Below the pieces are notes generated by a model that was not told where the DNA came from, searched no databases, and saw nothing but the letters and a program-made list of their open reading frames with translations. Made by a program: the position numbers and the translations under genes. Positions 13,411 through 17,398 of a DNA stretch of 17,398 nt are shown here, piece by piece; position 1 is the stretch's first letter; each line of letters starts with the position of its first letter. The stretch comes from GCA-016699975 sp964515255. Its GTDB lineage: Bacteria > Patescibacteriota > Minisyncoccia > Moranbacterales > UBA1568. The stretch lies in NCBI GenBank assembly GCA_964515255.1, contig CAZETL010000017.1, forward strand, positions 1-17,398. Reading direction: 5' to 3'.

Positions 13411-13626
13411 ATGTCCACTCTTCTTGCTGAAGTAAGCGCACTCCCTTCCTGGGCGCAAATCGCACTCGGTCTGCTGGTAATCGCATGGATAATGACGGGA
13501 ATCGTTCTGATCGGTTCGATCAACGAACTGTTCGGGTACGATTATGAGCGAAGTCGATGGATCGGGACAGCTGGAGGTTTTGCTTTTATGAGTGCGCTTA
13601 TCGTTGCCATTTTGTGGGTTTTGTAA
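13411..13626 (+). CDS. Small two-TM membrane protein, unrecognised
   Basis: 71 residues from the ATG at 13411; GAGAGG lies nine bases upstream, and the longer open frame before it overlaps the previous gene. Two hydrophobic helices are clear: about 14-34 (W-A-Q-I-A-L-G-L-L-V-I-A-W-I-M-T-G-I-V) and about 51-71 (G-G-F-A-F-M-S-A-L-I-V-A-I-L-W-V-L), joined by a loop with the charged stretch Y-D-Y-E-R-S-R-W. No catalytic motif or family is recognised. It follows the coiled-coil membrane protein by 37 bp and ends 48 bp before a strong terminator, so it closes a two-gene operon. Good ribosome binding spacing and an intact frame support that it is real. Confidence 0.72.
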   Translation: MSTLLAEVSALPSWAQIALGLLVIAWIMTGIVLIGSINELFGYDYERSRWIGTAGGFAFMSALIVAILWVL

Positions 13627-13674
13627 ACCTGCGTTCGGCGAATACGATAAGCGAACGAGTAAAGCACTTAACCT

Positions 13675-13727
13675 GAACCCATCTCGTATACTCGCATAAC
13701 ACTTGTATACTGAATGGGTTCTTTTTT
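13675..13727 (+). terminator. Strong two-tier terminator after the small membrane-protein pair
   Basis: GAACCCAT (13675-13682) pairs with ATGGGTTC (13714-13721). Inside it, after a 3x3 internal loop, GTATAC (13686-13691) pairs with GTATAC (13705-13710) around a 13-nt loop. Six T residues (13722-13727) follow at once. It ends the 12732-13626 operon. Confidence 0.75.
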
Positions 13728-13902
13728 ATACCAAAATTCGCTAAGAATTTTTCACCAAAACGACGTTCTGGATTTGTTTGCGTAACAAGGAAGATACAGG
13801 AAAGACATCTTCGCGGTTTTGGATTCTGTATTTACAATAAAATGAGCTCCCATAACCCCTCGCATAAGGTAGAAGAATTCTCCTCAAAGCCGCTTCGCGC
13901 GA

Positions 13903-13931
13903 AGTATACGGCTTGTTTCTTACAATACCAA
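13903..13931 (-). promoter_or_regulatory. Leftward promoter candidate in the inverted repeat
   Basis: On the minus strand: TTGGTA (13931-13926), 17-bp spacer, TATACT (13908-13903). No annotated gene follows it on that strand before the terminator hairpin at 13675-13727, so a product, if any, would be a short RNA or very small protein. Confidence 0.35.
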
Positions 13932-13958
13932 AGCATACCGAGTAGTTCATAATTCACA

Positions 13959-13987
13959 TTGACTCTACTTGCAAAAGACCGTATACT
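13959..13987 (+). promoter_or_regulatory. pnp promoter
   Basis: TTGACT (13959-13964), 17-bp spacer, TATACT (13982-13987): both hexamers match 5 of 6 consensus bases at ideal spacing, the best promoter in the window. Transcription would start near 13994, giving a leader of about 135 nt before pnp. The -10 box lies in the right arm of an inverted repeat. Confidence 0.65.
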
Positions 13988-14128
13988 TCGCGAAGATACG
14001 GCTTATTTTTTTCTTTAAGATACGCCCAAAGGAATCGCCCTCGGCACAGAAGAATACCCAAAGCCTCTCGTAAGACGCCGCTTTGGTGACTCCTCCGTGT
14101 TTGGCGGCCTCCCGGCGGGCAGACCGCT

Positions 14129-16246
14129 ATGCAAGAACAAAAATGGTCCCTCCAAATCGGAGGGAGGGTTCTCGAACTCTCCACCGGACTTCTCGCGGGA
14201 CAAGCAAACGGCGCCGTCCGCGCCCAGTACGGCGATACCGTCGTCCTCGCGACAGCCGTTATGGGCAAAAATCCGTCGAACATATCGGGTTATTTCCCCC
14301 TTCTCGTCGACTACGAGGAGCGCTACTACGCTGCGGGGAAAATCAAAGGGTCTCGATTCGTGAAGCGCGAAGGTCGCCCATCGGATGAAGCGATCCTCAC
14401 TGGTCGCGCTGTCGATCGGACGATTCGTCCCCTCTTCAACCCCCGAATGCGGAATGATGTGCAGGTTGTGGTCACAACGCTCTCATTCGACAACGAGAAT
14501 GATCCCGATACTATCGGCATGATTGCCGCTTCAGCGGCACTCGCCCTCTCAGACATACCTTGGAATGGACCGATTGGAGCCGTTCGTGTCGGAAAGATCG
14601 GCGAGCAATTCGTACTGAATCCGGCAAATGGCGAGCGAGCCGAAAGCGAATTTGACCTTCTTATTGCGGGAACCAGCCGGAAAATCAACATGATGGAAGT
14701 TGCGGCAAAAGAGGTTCCCGAATCCGTCATGAAAGAAGCCTTCGCCTTCGGCTTCGAGGCAGTGAAAAAAATAGCCGGATTCATCGAATCGATCCGCCAA
14801 GAAGCAGGAAAGACGAAGATGACACCATCACTTCTCGGGGCTCCAGCAGAGGTAGAAGCGGACATTCGAAAATGGTTCGAAGAAAAAGGCATCGCTCAGG
14901 CCCTCTATCTTTCGGATAAAAGCCAAGTGACAAATCGAATGAAAGAAATCCGAGAATACGTCGACGCCCGCATTGCCGAGCAATACGCCTCGGTGCCAAA
15001 GATAAAAGAGGTGGCAGAGCAAGTCTTCGAAGAACTGTCAGATGAAATCGTCCACGAGAATATCCTGCAAAATGAAAAACGTCCCGACGGCCGGACTCTC
15101 AAGGAAATTCGCCCTATCAGCTGCTCCGTCGGCATTCTTCCGCGCACTCATGGTACCGGACTCTTCACTCGCGGGGAAACTCAGGCGCTCACCGTTGCCA
15201 CTCTCGGATCACCGGGAGACGAGCAAATCATCGACACCATGGAAACCGATGAGAAGAAACGGTATATCCACCACTACAATTTCCCTCCGTATTCCGTCGG
15301 GGAAGTGCGCCCCATGAGAGGCCCCGGACGGCGAGAAATCGGGCACGGCTCACTCGCCGAGAAAGCTCTCGTCCCTGTATTGCCCACAAAAGAAGCTTTC
15401 CCCTACACTATACTCCTCGTCTCAGAAGTACTCTCCTCGAACGGGTCTTCCTCCATGGCATCGACGTGCGGCTCAACGCTCGCTCTTATGGATGCCGGGG
15501 TTCCCATCAAATCGCCGGTCTCCGGCATTGCAATGGGCATTATCGTGGGAAGCGAGGACCAATACAAAGTCCTGACTGATATCCAGGGGCTCGAGGATCA
15601 TTACGGCGACATGGATTTCAAAGCTGCAGGAACAGCGAAAGGTCTCACTGCCATACAAATGGACGTAAAAGTAGACGGAGTCACTCTGCCGATGCTCGAA
15701 GCGGTACTCATGCAAGCAAAAGAAAACCGGGCCGAAATACTCGGAAAAATGCTCGCCACCCTGCCCGAGCCAAGGGCAAATCTCTCTCCCTATGCGCCAC
15801 GCATCATCGTGCTCCATATCAATCCCGATAAAATTCGCGATGTCATCGGACCAGGAGGAAAGATGATCAACCGAATTATCGACGAAACTGGCGTCGAGAT
15901 CGATATCGAAGACGACGGATCGGTATTTGTCACCTCACCGGACGAGATCAGCTCAAAGAAAGCCGTCGAATGGATCGAAAACCTCACTCGGGAGGTGAAA
16001 TCCGGTGAACTCTTCCAGGGACGAATCACGAGAATTATGAATTTTGGAGCTTTTGCCGAGGTGCTCCCAAATCAAGAAGGTCTCATTCATATTTCCGAAC
16101 TCGCAGATGCCCGAGTCGAACGAGTTGAAGATATCGTGCACGTAGGCGATATCGTCCCCGTCATCGTCAAGAACATTGACGATCAGGGAAGAATTAACCT
16201 CTCGCGAAAAGCGGCCCTCCACCACGCGGAAAGCAAAGAAGAGTAG
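14129..16246 (+). CDS. pnp: Polynucleotide phosphorylase (polyribonucleotide nucleotidyltransferase)
   Basis: 705 residues, near the 711 of E. coli. Two RNase PH-like domains are present: the first about 10-140 (G-Q-A-N-G-A-V-R-A-Q-Y-G-D-T, G-R-A-V-D-R-T-I-R-P-L-F), the second from about 320, with R-P-D-G-R-T-L-K-E-I-R-P-I, R-T-H-G-T-G-L-F-T-R-G-E-T-Q-A-L, and the catalytic G-D-M-D-F-K (about 491-496), joined by a helical linker. The KH domain has the G-P-G-G loop (574-577) and the S1 domain spans about 625-697 (G-R-I-T-R-I-M-N-F-G-A-F-A-E-V, G-L-I-H-I-S-E-L). It degrades RNA 3' to 5' with phosphate, and can act in the degradosome or as an RNA tailing enzyme. It has its own promoter and a long hairpin after the stop. 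No Shine-Dalgarno sequence precedes the ATG; the start matches the family N-terminus. Confidence 0.98.
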   Translation: MQEQKWSLQIGGRVLELSTGLLAGQANGAVRAQYGDTVVLATAVMGKNPSNISGYFPLLVDYEERYYAAGKIKGSRFVKREGRPSDEAILTGRAVDRTIRPLFNPRMRNDVQVVVTTLSFDNENDPDTIGMIAASAALALSDIPWNGPIGAVRVGKIGEQFVLNPANGERAESEFDLLIAGTSRKINMMEVAAKEVPESVMKEAFAFGFEAVKKIAGFIESIRQEAGKTKMTPSLLGAPAEVEADIRKWFEEKGIAQALYLSDKSQVTNRMKEIREYVDARIAEQYASVPKIKEVAEQVFEELSDEIVHENILQNEKRPDGRTLKEIRPISCSVGILPRTHGTGLFTRGETQALTVATLGSPGDEQIIDTMETDEKKRYIHHYNFPPYSVGEVRPMRGPGRREIGHGSLAEKALVPVLPTKEAFPYTILLVSEVLSSNGSSSMASTCGSTLALMDAGVPIKSPVSGIAMGIIVGSEDQYKVLTDIQGLEDHYGDMDFKAAGTAKGLTAIQMDVKVDGVTLPMLEAVLMQAKENRAEILGKMLATLPEPRANLSPYAPRIIVLHINPDKIRDVIGPGGKMINRIIDETGVEIDIEDDGSVFVTSPDEISSKKAVEWIENLTREVKSGELFQGRITRIMNFGAFAEVLPNQEGLIHISELADARVERVEDIVHVGDIVPVIVKNIDDQGRINLSRKAALHHAESKEE

Positions 16247-16264
16247 CGCGAATTCTTCTTTTGT

Positions 16265-16303
16265 GATAACATAAAGAGCGACAAAGTCGCTCTTTATGTT
16301 ATC
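16265..16303 (+). terminator. Long hairpin after pnp, probable bidirectional terminator
   Basis: An 18-bp perfect stem: GATAACATAAAGAGCGAC (16265-16282), loop AAA, and its inverse (16286-16303). The inner G+C part GAGCGAC/GTCGCTC is followed by TTTATGTT, a weak T tract, and preceded by ATAAA for the other strand. It begins 18 bp after the pnp stop. Confidence 0.65.
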
Positions 16304-16342
16304 CTGAAGGAGCGCACAAAAAAACACATCGATTCGAAAAGT

Positions 16343-17335
16343 ATGAGTTTCTTTTCAAAAAAGAAGGGGGATGGCTTGAATCTTTCTCCTTCGTCAGCTG
16401 TTGCGGGAAAAATTCACACTATGCAACAAGATTTGGAGAACGCGAAAAATCAGACCTCTCCAGATTCCCCGAACCAGCTAGATCAAATACGTGTGCAGCA
16501 GAGAGAACAACTGGCCTCTTTCGACTCGCCGCAAACCCTCAGCGGTCCGTTTTCCACAGCGCCAATTTTTCAAGGAGCCGAAAAGCCAGAGTCCCCCTCC
16601 ATAGATAGCCGCCCAGTAGACGAACAGAAAACAAGTCCAGTTCACATAGTCAGGGAAGCTAAAGAAAACTCCCAGCTTTCCTCGAAATCTTCCTCAATTG
16701 GACAAGAACCATTCAACCCAAGCCGCATTAAAAGAGTCTCGGGCAATGAAAACAACCCGAAATCCCGATACTCTCAAGCGTCTGAGAATTTCTCTCATAC
16801 AACTCGAGAAAAGTCGAAAGTATCGAATGAAAATCTGCGCACCGGAACCTGGCCAGTCGAAGAGAGTAACCAACAAATGAAGAGAATCGATTCTTCGGCA
16901 AAAGGAAAGCCTGAACAAGAGAAAAAGTCTGATCTATTTACTGAAAATGTCGTCCTTCGAGCATCTCGCCGGCATCAGCTAGCATGGATCGCTGTAGGGA
17001 TAGTTACCCTCAGCCTGCTCGGAGGAGGCGGCTATTATTTCTGGAGCACGAGACAGTCAAATACTTTCGTTCCGGAAATTACAAGCAGAGACACGCCTCA
17101 GAATACCCCTGAAGAAATCCCCTCCAATCAAACGGACAAGAATCTCCCGTTCTCCACTGAAAATCCAAATCCATTCCTCGTAGATGTCGAAACGGAGACT
17201 GTTTCAATGCTTCAAAGCCGCCTTCTAAAAGAAGCGGATACCATGAAAAAAGCCTCTATGAATCGCATTCTTTCAAAACATCCTCCTGATACACTTCATA
17301 TTTGCAACAGTGTAAATCCTTGTGGAGAAAAGTAA
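16343..17335 (+). CDS. Unrecognised single-pass membrane protein with long polar N-terminus
   Basis: 330 residues from the ATG at 16343. Residues 1-210 are low-complexity and polar, rich in Ser, Asn, Gln, Glu and Pro, with no signal peptide, so presumably cytoplasmic and disordered. R-A-S-R-R precedes one TM helix (about 213-234, L-A-W-I-A-V-G-I-V-T-L-S-L-L-G-G-G-G-Y-Y-F-W). A 96-residue extracytoplasmic tail follows, beginning with a Pro/Thr/Asn-rich linker, then P-F-L-V-D-V-E-T-E-T-V and a short helix. The chain ends abruptly with two cysteines (C-N-S-V-N-P-C-G-E-K), 2 bp before tRNA-Ile. That sudden end could mean a shortened extracellular domain. I do not recognise the family; in plan it resembles CPR membrane proteins with disordered N-terminal tails. 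No ribosome binding site is close to the ATG. Confidence 0.78.
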   Translation: MSFFSKKKGDGLNLSPSSAVAGKIHTMQQDLENAKNQTSPDSPNQLDQIRVQQREQLASFDSPQTLSGPFSTAPIFQGAEKPESPSIDSRPVDEQKTSPVHIVREAKENSQLSSKSSSIGQEPFNPSRIKRVSGNENNPKSRYSQASENFSHTTREKSKVSNENLRTGTWPVEESNQQMKRIDSSAKGKPEQEKKSDLFTENVVLRASRRHQLAWIAVGIVTLSLLGGGGYYFWSTRQSNTFVPEITSRDTPQNTPEEIPSNQTDKNLPFSTENPNPFLVDVETETVSMLQSRLLKEADTMKKASMNRILSKHPPDTLHICNSVNPCGEK

Positions 17336-17337
17336 TT

Positions 17338-17398
17338 GGGATTGTAGCTCAGTTGGTTAGAGCACTGCTCTGATAAGGCAGGGGTCGGCAGTTCAAGT
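17338..17398 (+). tRNA. tRNA-Ile (anticodon GAT), 3' end outside window
   Basis: 5' acceptor strand GGGATTG (17338-17344), D arm GCTC-AGTTGGTTA-GAGC, anticodon stem CTGCT/GGCAG around loop CTGATAA, giving anticodon GAT for isoleucine, then variable loop and the start of the T arm (GTTCAAGT). About 16 nt of the 3' side are cut off by the window end. It starts 2 bp after the stop of the preceding gene, so it may be co-transcribed with it. Confidence 0.93.

Larger units (their letters stand above)
13728..14128. other. Non-coding region upstream of pnp with inverted repeat and divergent promoters
   Basis: About 400 bp with no convincing gene. It contains CGAAGTATACGG (13901-13912) and its exact inverse CCGTATACTTCG (13979-13990); counting flanks (CCG-CTTCGCG... 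and ...CGAAGATACGG-CTT) the two arms are about 25 nt each and nearly complementary, separated by roughly 65 bp. Each arm supplies the -10 box of an outward-facing promoter candidate. After the right arm comes a T7 run, then about 110 bp leading to pnp in which I see no Shine-Dalgarno sequence. A 37-codon open frame follows the leftward promoter but has no other support. Confidence 0.55.

Noticed and set aside
13741..13950. 69-codon minus-strand frame and a 37-codon frame in the pnp upstream region
   Set aside because: The longer one begins upstream of the leftward promoter candidate, and neither has a motif, hydrophobic pattern or other coding support, so they are not annotated as genes.
1..17398. 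UGA recoding as glycine, as in some CPR lineages
   Set aside because: TGA serves as the normal terminal stop of several genes (for example 4403-6073, 8591-9289, 12732-13373), and conserved genes such as pnp and glmS have no in-frame TGA.

Overview
The window looks like a piece of a Candidate Phyla Radiation (Patescibacteria, probably Parcubacteria-type) genome. The reasons are small intergenic gaps, mostly missing Shine-Dalgarno sequences, many secreted proteins of no classical family, and a run of small two-helix pilin-like proteins of the TrbC/VirB2 (type IV secretion pilin) kind with the signature G-I-L-Y-L-T-A-A-G-D, which I associate with that radiation. TGA is used as an ordinary stop, which argues against the lineages that read UGA as glycine. 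The taxonomic call is inference; there is no 16S gene here.

Left part (1-8154, all minus strand, read from right to left). A class I SAM methyltransferase and a lipoprotein solute-binding protein precede a tightly packed surface/pilin cluster: a 556-residue pilin carrying cysteine modules and a C-terminal lytic-transglycosylase-like domain; a membrane-anchored exoprotein with a Cys-rich N-G-I-C-E motif; then three short and two long VirB2-like pilins; and at the window edge a partial secreted cysteine-rich protein that is probably another. Six proteins share the same two-TM core and differ in the cysteine-rich, glycine-linked region in front of it. This tandem, diversified pilin array is the most interesting system in the window.

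Middle part (8229-12417). tRNA-Ser(GGA) with a palindromic terminator; an A+T-richer orphan gene (8591-9289, minus) with a possible HEPN-type R-N-x4-H motif; rpsO with promoter, leader hairpin and terminator; a NYN-domain (LabA-like) putative RNase; a bidirectional terminator; and glmS on the minus strand.

Right part (12626-17398, plus strand). Two small unrecognised membrane proteins form a probable two-gene operon closed by a strong terminator. A 0.5 kb non-coding stretch follows, with an inverted repeat that carries the -10 boxes of two divergent promoter candidates, one of which fits pnp very well. Then come pnp (polynucleotide phosphorylase), a long hairpin, an unrecognised single-pass membrane protein, and the first 61 nt of tRNA-Ile(GAT), cut by the window end.

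rpsO, pnp and the NYN protein give a translation/RNA-turnover flavour to the right half; glmS supplies glucosamine-6-phosphate for cell-wall precursors. The left half is a cell-surface apparatus. No VirB4/VirD4 ATPase or other secretion channel gene is in the window, so whether the pilins belong to a complete secretion system cannot be judged here.
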